From Hymenobacter aranciens (GTDB lineage Bacteria > Bacteroidota > Bacteroidia > Cytophagales > Hymenobacteraceae), in assembly GCF_030580865.1 (NCBI RefSeq), contig NZ_JAUQSY010000005.1, forward strand, positions 310,001-374,000: a DNA stretch of 64,000 nucleotides, read 5' to 3'. This document shows, piece after piece, positions 35,518 through 43,478 of this stretch. How positions within the stretch are numbered: position 1 is the first letter of the stretch; every line of letters begins with the position of its first letter. The notes below the pieces were generated by a model, which was not told the origin of the DNA, did no database searches, and saw only the letters and a program-made list of their open reading frames with translations. Position numbers and translations under genes: made by a program.

Positions 35518-36681
35518 ATGAAAAAAGCAATTACTCTGGCGCTGGTTAGTACGCTGGCCGGCGCCGCAAGCGCCCAGGCGCAGATTACTCTGGACGGCAT
35601 CATCGATGCCAACGAACTCGGTACCACCGGCGGCAAGTACACGTCGCTGGGCGCATTCACTACGGCGCACGCCGGCGGCGTTGGGTTCGGCAACGCGGGC
35701 CTGCTGCACATGTACGGCGCCAATAGCAGCACCAAGCTCTACATTGGTCTGGCAGGCACTTTGGAAGCCAGTGGCAACAACTTTCAGCTGTACCTCGACT
35801 TGCCGAACCGGAGCGGTGTGCCTGTGGGCACAGGGCTGCCCGCCATCGCGGGTACTACCACGCTGTTCGGCACCTTCACCGGCGGCGGCATTGGTGGTAC
35901 CAAGCTGGAGCTGGAAGCTGACGCAGCAATTGCGGTTACCGGCACCAACGACGTGCAGGCGGCCATCTACACGGCCACGACGGGCGTGGCCAAAACGCTG
36001 GGCGACGGCGTGAGCTCGCCCTCGACGCCGGATGGCGTTGCCAATACACTGCCGGGCTCGACCACTACCGGTGCTTACAGCATCTTCGCGGGTACCCGCC
36101 TGGCCTACCTGGCTCCAACTACGCCCACCGGCGACATCACCAGCAACCCCGGCAATACCAACGGCGGCGGGGCCGGCTCGTACGGGCTTGAATATGAGTT
36201 TGACAGGGCCGCGATGGGCCTGCCCTCGGGCGCTTCCGTGGTGCACGCTATGGCGGCCTACGTGAGCGGCGATGGCTACTGGTCGTCGGACGTGATTCCG
36301 GAAATTCCCGGCAACGGCAATAACAACCTGGGCTTTAGCCCGGACTTTACTGTGCTGGCTGGCAATCAGAATGCTACCCTTAGCGTGGTAGTAACCAGCA
36401 CCCGCCAAGCCGAGGATGCCGTGGTCGCCATGAGTGTATTCCCCAACCCGGCCCAGGGGCAGTCCACGGTTTCGTACCGCGTGCTTGACCGTCAGCAGCC
36501 CGTGCTGGTGACCGTGACCGACCTGGTGGGCCGGCCGGTGAAAACCTTGCTGAACCAAAGCCAGAACGTGGGCTTCCACGACCTGAAAGTGGCGGCCGGC
36601 ACGCTGGCTGCTGGTATCTACCAGGTGAATGTGCGGGTGGGCGACAAAAGCGCAACCCGCAAGCTGGTAGTAGCGGAGTAA
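35518..36681 (+). CDS. T9SS-exported protein of the alpha-glucan locus
   Basis: From ATG 35518 the protein has 387 residues: a signal peptide (KKAITLALVSTLAGAASAQA), a beta-rich Gly/Thr-rich body, and a C-terminal T9SS type A sorting domain of about 80 residues (AMSVFPNPAQGQSTVSYRVL, ending KSATRKLVVAE). The body has no domain I can name: DGIIDANELGTTGGKYTSLG, STKLYIGLAGTLEASGNNFQ and a YSIFAGTRLAYLAP segment resemble secreted beta-sandwich proteins of unknown role. It occupies the place of SusE/SusF, surface starch-binding lipoproteins of the classic system, so a glucan-binding surface role is plausible but inferred. It precedes the first amylase by 157 bp. Confidence 0.75.
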   Translation: MKKAITLALVSTLAGAASAQAQITLDGIIDANELGTTGGKYTSLGAFTTAHAGGVGFGNAGLLHMYGANSSTKLYIGLAGTLEASGNNFQLYLDLPNRSGVPVGTGLPAIAGTTTLFGTFTGGGIGGTKLELEADAAIAVTGTNDVQAAIYTATTGVAKTLGDGVSSPSTPDGVANTLPGSTTTGAYSIFAGTRLAYLAPTTPTGDITSNPGNTNGGGAGSYGLEYEFDRAAMGLPSGASVVHAMAAYVSGDGYWSSDVIPEIPGNGNNNLGFSPDFTVLAGNQNATLSVVVTSTRQAEDAVVAMSVFPNPAQGQSTVSYRVLDRQQPVLVTVTDLVGRPVKTLLNQSQNVGFHDLKVAAGTLAAGIYQVNVRVGDKSATRKLVVAE

Positions 36682-36772
36682 GCTGCTATTGCCAGATTTG
36701 GCGGCGGGCGCCTGGGCTAGCTCAAAGTTGATAACTGCCCAAAGGTCCTGTCGTCCTGCTGAGTAAAAAAGC

Positions 36773-36814
36773 GAAAACCTGGTCGGCCCGGCGAAGCCGG
36801 CTGGCCAGGTTTTC
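36773..36814 (+). terminator. Hairpin between the T9SS gene and the first amylase
   Basis: GAAAACCTGG at 36773-36782 pairs with CCAGGTTTTC at 36805-36814; the inner GGC/GCC bases pair as well. It can act as terminator or as a partial attenuator within the locus, lowering expression of the downstream enzymes. Confidence 0.75.
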
Positions 36815-36838
36815 ATTCATTTAGCCCATTGCTCTACG

Positions 36839-38203
36839 ATGAAACAAACGCTTTGCCTGTCCTTCGCCGCGCTATTGGCTGGCACGTCCCCGGTTTTCAG
36901 CCAGCGCGCCACCCCGGCGGTTGCCAAGGACCCCGCCCAGTACGGCAAGCCTTTCGCCAACGTCCCCACTGCCCTGAATGCGACCATCTACCAGGTCAAT
37001 ATGCGGGGCTTCAGCAAGGAAGGCACTTTCAAAGCGGTGATGGCGCGTCTGGACTCCATCAAGGCGCTGGACGTGAATGTGGTGTACCTGATGCCGATTT
37101 TCCCGATTGGGAAGGTGCGGGCCGTCGATTCGCCCTTCGCCGTGCAGAACTATACGGCGGTGAACCCTGAGTTTGGCACCCTGGCCGACCTGCGCGCCCT
37201 CGTGGATGGTGCCCACGCCCGGGGCCTGGCCGTGATGCTCGACTGGGTGGGCAACCACACCAGCTTCGACCACGCCTGGATTACCGAGCACCCCGACTGG
37301 TACGTGCGCGACGCCACCGGCGCCATCGTGAACCCCATCCCCGAGTGGAAAGACATTGCCCAGCTTGATTTCTCCAAGCCTGACCTGCGCGCCGCCATGA
37401 TTAGCGCCCTGCGCTACTGGGTGTTGCAGGCCAATATCGACGGCTACCGCTTCGACTACGCCGATGGTCCCAGCCAGGAGTTTTTCACCGAAGCCCTGCG
37501 CAGCCTCCACAGCATCCCCAGGCACAAGCTGCTGCTGTTGGCCGAGGGCGACAAGAAGAAATACTACCTCCAGGGCGGCTTCGACCTGTGCTACGACTTC
37601 GGCTTCATGAACGTGATGAAGGGCGACATCTTTGCCAAAGGCAAAAGCGTCAAGCTCATCGACTCAGTAAATACGGCCAATTACCGCAACGCGCCGGCTA
37701 ACACCCGCATGGTGCGCTACACCTCCAACCACGACATTAACGCCTGGGAAGGCACGCCGCAGCAGCTGTTCGGCGGCGAGCGGGGCGCGATGGCCGCTTT
37801 CGTGGTCGCTTCTTACATGAAGGCGGTGCCCATGATTTACAACGGCCAGGAAGTGGGCCACAAGGAGCGGGTAACGTTTATGGGCGAGCGCAAACCCATC
37901 GACTGGACGCCCAACCCGGCCCTGACCCGCGAGTACAAGCAGTTGATTCGCTTCCGCAACGGCAGCGACGCGGTGCGCAACGGTACGCTGACTTCCTACA
38001 GCAGTGACGACGTGTGCGCCTTCACCAAAACGGCGGGTAAGGAGCAGGTGTTGGTGCTGGCTAACCTGCGCAACAAGCCGGTGAGCTACCAGCTACCAGC
38101 CCCAGTGGGCAGCGGCTGGCGCAACGCCCTGGGTAACCAACCGGCCACGGTCGGCAGCACGCTGACCTTACAGCCTTACCAATACCTGATTCTGAAGAAA
38201 TAA
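36839..38203 (+). CDS. Secreted GH13 alpha-amylase-family enzyme
   Basis: The 454-residue protein has a signal peptide (MKQTLCLSFAALLAGTSPVF, cleaved before RATP). The (beta/alpha)8 barrel shows all GH13 regions: DWVGNH (D135-H140), DGYRFDYADG with nucleophile D206, LLAEG with acid/base E236, and SNHDINAWEG with D299. A short beta-domain ends LTLQPYQYLILKK. It should hydrolyse alpha-1,4 bonds of imported maltodextrins in the periplasm; the specificity among GH13 subfamilies is uncertain. The absence of a lipobox separates it from the paralogue at 40433-41836, with which it shares sequence from YGxPF through the last beta-strand. GH97 starts 48 bp downstream. Confidence 0.93.
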   Translation: MKQTLCLSFAALLAGTSPVFSQRATPAVAKDPAQYGKPFANVPTALNATIYQVNMRGFSKEGTFKAVMARLDSIKALDVNVVYLMPIFPIGKVRAVDSPFAVQNYTAVNPEFGTLADLRALVDGAHARGLAVMLDWVGNHTSFDHAWITEHPDWYVRDATGAIVNPIPEWKDIAQLDFSKPDLRAAMISALRYWVLQANIDGYRFDYADGPSQEFFTEALRSLHSIPRHKLLLLAEGDKKKYYLQGGFDLCYDFGFMNVMKGDIFAKGKSVKLIDSVNTANYRNAPANTRMVRYTSNHDINAWEGTPQQLFGGERGAMAAFVVASYMKAVPMIYNGQEVGHKERVTFMGERKPIDWTPNPALTREYKQLIRFRNGSDAVRNGTLTSYSSDDVCAFTKTAGKEQVLVLANLRNKPVSYQLPAPVGSGWRNALGNQPATVGSTLTLQPYQYLILKK

Positions 38204-38251
38204 CCGCTGGCCGCCCGGCTGGCGGCTCTGGAGCACCAGCTCCAATCTGCT

Positions 38252-40378
38252 ATGAGATATTTTTTGCTCACTCTTCTGCTACCACTTAGCTACCAGAGTA
38301 ATGCGCAAGCAGTGGCCCCGCTCACCGCCCAGCTCGACAACGTCAGCCTGACGTTTGCGCTGGGCGCGGATGGCCGCCCCAGCTATGCCGTGACCTACAG
38401 GGGCCGGTCGGTGATAACGCCTTCCCGGCTGGGCTTGTCCTTCGTTGATGGCCGAGGCTTCGATGGCCCGCTGCAGCTGCTGGGGAGTGAGGTGAAAAAC
38501 GTGGATGAAACCTGGCAGCCGGTATGGGGCGAGGTGAAAGACATCCGCAACCACTACCAGCAGCTGACGGTGCATCTGCGCCAGCCCCTCGCGCCGGGCC
38601 AGAAGCTCGACGTCGTTTACCGGAAGCTCGACATTGTTTTTCGGGTATTTGCCGATGGTGTGGGCTTTCGCTACGAGTTTCCCGCGCAGTCGGCGCTGAC
38701 TTACTTCGCCGTGCAGGACGAGCACACCGAGTTTAACCTGCCCGGCAACCACAAAGCCTTCTGGATTCCGGGTGATTATGACTCCAACGAGTACGCCTAT
38801 ACCACCAGCCGGCTGAGCGAGGTGAATACGACGCCGATTGCGGCAATTCAGGAGAAGGCCGCTCCCACGCGGGTGCAGACGCCGCTGATGCTCAAGTCGG
38901 ACGACGGCCTGTACATCAACATCCACGAGGCGGCGCTGGTCAATTACCCGGCCCTGTTTCTAAATGTGGACACCCGCAACTTCCACCTCAGCAGCCAGCT
39001 CGTGCCCGCCGCCACCGGTGCCAAAGCCTACCTGCAAGCGCCGGAGCACACGCCATGGCGCACCATCGTGGTGAGCGATAAAGCCCCCGACATGCTGGCC
39101 AGCAAGCTCATCCTGAACCTGAACGAACCCACCAAGCTCACCGATACCGGCTGGATTCAGCCCCAGAAATTCGTGGGCGTGTGGTGGGAAATGCAGGTGG
39201 GCAAAGCCAGCTGGAACTACGCCGATACCACCAACATCAAGCTCGCCGGCACCAACTGGAATAAGCTCCGGCCCAGCGGCCGCCACGGGGCCACCACGGC
39301 CAACGTGAAACGCTACATCGACTTCGCGGCCAAGCATCACATCCCCAGCGTGCTGGTAGAAGGCTGGAACGTGGGCTGGGAGGACTGGGCCAACAACTGG
39401 AAGGAAGAGGTGTTCGACTTCGTAACCCCGTACCCCGATTTTGACGTGGACGAGCTGCAACGCTACGCGGCCAGCAAGGGCGTGCGCGTGATGATGCACC
39501 ACGAAACCAGCAGCTCGGTAACGAACTACGAGCGCCGCCAGGAAGACGCCTACCGCTTCATGAAAGCGCACGGCTACAACGCCGTGAAAACCGGCTACGT
39601 GGGCCGCATCATCCCGCGCGGCGAGCACCACGACGGCCAGTGGATGAGCAACCATTACGTGCGCACGGCCGAGCTAACGGCCGCCAGTCAAATCATGGTA
39701 GACATGCACGAGGCCGTGCGCCCTACCGGCCTGCACCGCACCTACCCCAACTGGCTGGCCTGCGAATCGGCCCGCGGCAACGAGTTCAACGCCTTCAGCG
39801 AAGGTAACCGGCCCGAGCACGAAACCATTCTGCCCTTCACCCGCCTCATGGGCGGCCCGATGGATTACACGCCCGGCATCTTCAAGCTGCAGGGCTACAA
39901 TCCCAGCGTGCCTGAGCGCCGGGTGCACACTACCTTGGTCAAGCAATTGGCGCTGTACGTGACCATGTACTCGCCCCTGCAAATGGCCGCCGACCTGCCC
40001 GAAAACTACGAAAAGCACCTCGACGCCTTTCAGTTTATCGAAGATGTGCCTGTAGATTGGGACGATACCCGCATCCTGGCGGCCGAGCCCGGCGACTACC
40101 TCACTACCGTGCGCAAAGCCAAGGGCAAAGACGAGTGGTACCTCGGTGCCATCACCGACGAGCAGGCCCGCCAACAGCCCGTGCCGTTGAATTTTCTGAC
40201 GCCGGGCGTGCGTTACGAAGCCATCATCTATGCCGATGGCAAGCAGGCCGACTGGCAGCGCAACCCCACGGCCTACCAGATTACCAAGAAGGTAGTCGAT
40301 GCGAAATCGACACTGCAGTTGCGCCTGGCTCCCGGTGGGGGCGCGGCCGTGAGCTTTAAGCCAATAGCTGCCAGGTAA
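38252..40378 (+). CDS. SusB-like GH97 alpha-glucosidase (inverting type)
   Basis: The 708-residue protein has a signal peptide ending near SNAQA, an N-terminal GH97 beta-sandwich (to about 285), a catalytic barrel and a C-terminal beta-domain. E418 (MMHHET), E487 (DMHEAVRPTG) and E511 (GNEFNAFSEG) are spaced 69 and 24 residues apart. This is exactly the spacing of E439, E508 and E532 in Bacteroides SusB, where they act as base pair and acid; E505 matches the calcium ligand E526. Retaining GH97 enzymes lack the two base glutamates, so this one should invert. It would release glucose from maltodextrins in the periplasm. It lies between two GH13 genes in the same direction. Confidence 0.96.
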   Translation: MRYFLLTLLLPLSYQSNAQAVAPLTAQLDNVSLTFALGADGRPSYAVTYRGRSVITPSRLGLSFVDGRGFDGPLQLLGSEVKNVDETWQPVWGEVKDIRNHYQQLTVHLRQPLAPGQKLDVVYRKLDIVFRVFADGVGFRYEFPAQSALTYFAVQDEHTEFNLPGNHKAFWIPGDYDSNEYAYTTSRLSEVNTTPIAAIQEKAAPTRVQTPLMLKSDDGLYINIHEAALVNYPALFLNVDTRNFHLSSQLVPAATGAKAYLQAPEHTPWRTIVVSDKAPDMLASKLILNLNEPTKLTDTGWIQPQKFVGVWWEMQVGKASWNYADTTNIKLAGTNWNKLRPSGRHGATTANVKRYIDFAAKHHIPSVLVEGWNVGWEDWANNWKEEVFDFVTPYPDFDVDELQRYAASKGVRVMMHHETSSSVTNYERRQEDAYRFMKAHGYNAVKTGYVGRIIPRGEHHDGQWMSNHYVRTAELTAASQIMVDMHEAVRPTGLHRTYPNWLACESARGNEFNAFSEGNRPEHETILPFTRLMGGPMDYTPGIFKLQGYNPSVPERRVHTTLVKQLALYVTMYSPLQMAADLPENYEKHLDAFQFIEDVPVDWDDTRILAAEPGDYLTTVRKAKGKDEWYLGAITDEQARQQPVPLNFLTPGVRYEAIIYADGKQADWQRNPTAYQITKKVVDAKSTLQLRLAPGGGAAVSFKPIAAR

Positions 40379-40432
40379 CAGGTTGTATCAAACACAAAAG
40401 CCCCATTCTTTCCATTCATTCAATTCCTGAGC

Positions 40433-41836
40433 ATGTCGCTTTATCATAACATTTTTAAGAATAGCCTGGCCCTGGTGGCCGCTGCTGGCCTGTTAGCTGG
40501 TTGCAAAGACGATGCGCCCACGGCTCCCGCCCCGCTCACGCCGCCCACTACCAGCAACCCGACGCAGTACGGCACCCCTTTCGCCGGCGTGCCCAACCGG
40601 GAAGACGCCGTGATGTACCAGGTGAACATGCGCGCCTTTAGCCAGGCGGGCAACTTTGCCGGCGTTACGGCTCGGCTCGACTCTATTAAAGCACTGGGGG
40701 TAAATGTGCTGTACCTGATGCCGATTTACCCCGTGGGCACTGACAGCAAGTCGGTAAACTCGCCCTATGCCATCAAGGACTACCGCTCGGTGAGCTCCGA
40801 ATTTGGCACCCTCACCGACCTGCGCACGCTGGTAGATGGCGCCCACGCCCGCGGCATGGCCGTGATGCTGGACTGGGTAGCCAACCACACCAGCTGGGAC
40901 AACCCCTGGATAACCGCCCATCCGACCTGGTACCAGCGCAATGCGGCCGGTGCGATTATCGCGCCGTCCAGCGGCGGTGTTACGTACAACGACGTGGCCC
41001 AGCTGGACTTCACCAACACCGCCATGCGGGCCGAGATGATTTCGGCCATGAAATCGTGGGTGTTCCAGGCTAACATAGATGGCTTTCGCTGCGACTACGC
41101 CGATTTCCAGCCCGCCGATTTCTGGCAGCAGGCCAATGATACCCTCCGCCGCATCAACACCCACAAGCTGCTGATGCTGGCCGAAGGCACGCAAAGCTCG
41201 CACTTCACCTCCGGCTTCGACTACACGTTTGGCTTCCGCTTCTACGACGGCATCAAGAACGTGTACCGCAGCGGCGCTTCGGCCGCCTCATTCGATGGCT
41301 ACAATAGCAGCGAATACAGCGGGGCAACGGGCACTCAGCGCGTAGTGCGCTACATCACCAACCACGACGTAAACAGCTCGGATGGAACACCCGTGACCTT
41401 ATTCGGCGGCAACGCCGGGGCCATGTCGGCCTTCGTCATTGCCTCCTGCCTCAAGGGCGTACCGATGATATACAACGGCCAGGAAGTGGGCATGAATACG
41501 GCTATCACCTTCCCCTTCACCTCGGTGAAAGTGAATTGGAATGCCAACCCCGGAGTTACGCAGGAATACAAGCGCCTGCTCCGGGCCCGCGCCGCCATCG
41601 GCGCCTTGCGCACCAGTGCCGCCACCTCCTACAGCACGGCTACCGTCTGCGCCTTCACCAAAACCGCTGGCCCCGAGCAGGCTCTGGTGCTGGTCAACGT
41701 GCGTAATACCGCTTCTAATTTCACCGTGCCGGCTGCTTTAGCTGGTAGCTGGACCAATGCTTTGCAGAGTGGCTCTGTCACGTTAAATGGGCAGATTTCA
41801 TTGTCGCCTTACGCGTACATGGTGCTGAAAAAATAA
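40433..41836 (+). CDS. Lipoprotein GH13 alpha-amylase-family enzyme
   Basis: The 467-residue protein has a lipoprotein signal (LVAAAGLLAGC, lipid-bearing C24) and a short Pro/Thr-rich linker. The GH13 barrel is intact: DWVANH, DGFRCDYADFQ with nucleophile D221, LMLAEG with E251, and ITNHDVNSSDG with D312. It resembles SusG, the surface starch-cutting lipoprotein, in location and family, but lacks the inserted CBM58 of SusG. It is a paralogue of the secreted GH13 two genes upstream, so the locus pairs a surface (or outer-membrane) enzyme with a periplasmic one. It is the last gene of the locus and is followed by a terminator. Confidence 0.93.
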   Translation: MSLYHNIFKNSLALVAAAGLLAGCKDDAPTAPAPLTPPTTSNPTQYGTPFAGVPNREDAVMYQVNMRAFSQAGNFAGVTARLDSIKALGVNVLYLMPIYPVGTDSKSVNSPYAIKDYRSVSSEFGTLTDLRTLVDGAHARGMAVMLDWVANHTSWDNPWITAHPTWYQRNAAGAIIAPSSGGVTYNDVAQLDFTNTAMRAEMISAMKSWVFQANIDGFRCDYADFQPADFWQQANDTLRRINTHKLLMLAEGTQSSHFTSGFDYTFGFRFYDGIKNVYRSGASAASFDGYNSSEYSGATGTQRVVRYITNHDVNSSDGTPVTLFGGNAGAMSAFVIASCLKGVPMIYNGQEVGMNTAITFPFTSVKVNWNANPGVTQEYKRLLRARAAIGALRTSAATSYSTATVCAFTKTAGPEQALVLVNVRNTASNFTVPAALAGSWTNALQSGSVTLNGQISLSPYAYMVLKK

Positions 41837-41851
41837 AGGAGCCCAGAGCAA

Positions 41852-41902
41852 GTAGCCCAGCCCCGTAGTGCCTGAAATTGCACTGCAGGGCTGGCTATTT
41901 TC
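41852..41902 (+). terminator. Terminator of the alpha-glucan locus
   Basis: GTAGCCCAGCCCcGTAGTGC pairs with GCACTgCAGGGCTGGCTA and is followed by TTTTC. Confidence 0.75.
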
Positions 41903-42010
41903 ATGTGAGGCCCAGTGCCACGTTTTGTGCAGCAGAAACTGCAGTTGCTATACTTCTTAGCTGCATCTTAGCCGGACCTTTGCCAGGCATTCACCGCTAC
42001 CATCTCGTTT

Positions 42011-43072
42011 ATGACACTCACTGATTTTCGCACCCTGGGGCGCTCTGGCCTCGTGGTCAGCCCACTGGCACTGGGCACCATGACCTTTGGCACGAACCGC
42101 TGGGGTTCCTCCGCCGATGAGTCCCAGGCCGTGTTTAATGCCTACGTGGAGGCTGGCGGCAATTTCATCGATACGGCTGATGTGTACGCGGGCGGCAAAA
42201 GCGAGGAATTGCTGGGCGGCTACGTAGCCGACCGTAAGCTACGCGACCAACTCGTGCTGGCCACCAAGTTTGGCTTTGGCGCGCAGGCCGGCAACCCTAA
42301 CGCTGGTGGCAACGGCCGCAAGCAGATTTATCGTGCCCTGGAAGGCTCGCTGCGCCGCTTGAGGACAGATTACGTGGACATGTACTGGCTGCACGTGTGG
42401 GATACCGTAACGCCCGCCGATGAAGTGCTGCAAACGCTGGGCGACCTGGTGCGGGCGGGCAAAATCCGCTACTTCGGCCTCTCCGACAACCCGGCCTGGT
42501 ACGCTACCCAGATGGCTACGCTGGCCCAGTCCCACGGCGTGCCCGGCCCCATTGCCATGCAGCTCGAGTACTCATTGGTGGAGCGCACCATTGAGCGCGA
42601 ACACGTACCGGCAGCTCGCGCCCTGGGCATGGGTCTGGTGCCGTGGAGCCCGCTGGCTGGCGGCTTTTTAAGCGGCAAATATCAGCGCGCTGACCAAGGC
42701 ACCCAGCCTGCGAGTGGGGAAGGCCGCCTCAGTGGGGCCAATCCATTTGGCAACACTAAGTTTACGCCGCGCAACTGGGCGATTCTCGACGCGTTGCGGG
42801 AGGTGGCCGGGCAGTTAGGCCGGCCGCCAGCGCAAGTGGCGCTGGCATGGGCCCTGGCTCAGCCCGGCATTAGCGCGCCCATCATCGGGGCGAGTCGTGC
42901 GGCACAGGTAGCGGACAATATTGCCACGTTAACCATTGCCTTCAGCCCCGGCCAACGGCAAGCCCTTGCCAAGGCCAGCGCCCCCGAGCCGGCCTTTCCT
43001 TATCCCATTTTCGAGCCGGAGTTGAACCAGGCGGCCGTGTTTGGCGGCACGTTGGTACAGGGGTGGCGTTAG
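42011..43072 (+). CDS. Aldo/keto reductase
   Basis: The 353-residue protein is a complete aldo/keto reductase barrel. The catalytic tetrad is visible as D54 and Y59 (NFIDTADVYAGGKSEELL), K86 (VLATKFGFG) and H128 (MYWLHVWD). The NADPH-binding end includes LVPWSPLAGGFLSGKY and PIIGASRAAQVADN. It belongs to the YajO/Tas-like group that reduces aldehydes or sugars with NADPH; the physiological substrate is not known. It has its own upstream region (the sequence GGACCTTTG at about 41973-41981 is close to a -7 box) and is not part of the preceding operon. Confidence 0.93.
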   Translation: MTLTDFRTLGRSGLVVSPLALGTMTFGTNRWGSSADESQAVFNAYVEAGGNFIDTADVYAGGKSEELLGGYVADRKLRDQLVLATKFGFGAQAGNPNAGGNGRKQIYRALEGSLRRLRTDYVDMYWLHVWDTVTPADEVLQTLGDLVRAGKIRYFGLSDNPAWYATQMATLAQSHGVPGPIAMQLEYSLVERTIEREHVPAARALGMGLVPWSPLAGGFLSGKYQRADQGTQPASGEGRLSGANPFGNTKFTPRNWAILDALREVAGQLGRPPAQVALAWALAQPGISAPIIGASRAAQVADNIATLTIAFSPGQRQALAKASAPEPAFPYPIFEPELNQAAVFGGTLVQGWR

Positions 43073-43478
43073 GCAAGGGGACGGTCTGACAGGCATCGGT
43101 TCGTCACCATATTTCGGATGCCTAGGCCTCAACATCAGGTGACTAGTGCATAAGCTGGGTGGAATTAGTTGGAATAAACCTCTTTACTCTTCGCGCAGCG
43201 CAGGCTTTCCACCAATTGGGTGACTTCGCTGAGCAGCGTACTAGCTATCTGGCGTAGCCGGTGTGGCAGCGGTAACGAATAAGGTTGCCTTCGATAAGCT
43301 AAGTGAGCGCCTCATGGTAATCGGGGTAAGTGGGGATGTGAACTAGCTCATGTTGTTGATAGTCTGCTCTAAGACGCCAGCAGCGTTGGCTGCGCAACCG
43401 GGTAGAAGCAGTTGCGGCCGGGCATTATAGCAATCCCGCCGCTCTGGCTGCGGAGCACGCTATTTGCACAAGCCCATC
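43073..43478. other. 406-bp gene-free stretch with decayed coding DNA
   Basis: No intact gene is present. The minus strand holds a decayed fragment (see 43165-43356); the remainder shows no conserved frame, repeat or promoter that I can support. Confidence 0.5.
43165..43356 (-). pseudogene. Possible CheB-like C-terminal remnant
   Basis: On the minus strand one frame reads HELVHIPTYPDYHEALT*LIE and GNLIRYRCHTGYA. After a one- or two-base shift it reads QIASTLLSEVTQLVESLRCA before a stop at 43165-43167. F/Y-R-C-H-T-G-H-A followed by a helix starting TLLSE is typical of the tail found on many Bacteroidota CheB-like methylesterases. An internal stop and a frameshift show that it is not functional. 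The similarity is short, so this call is tentative. Confidence 0.35.
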
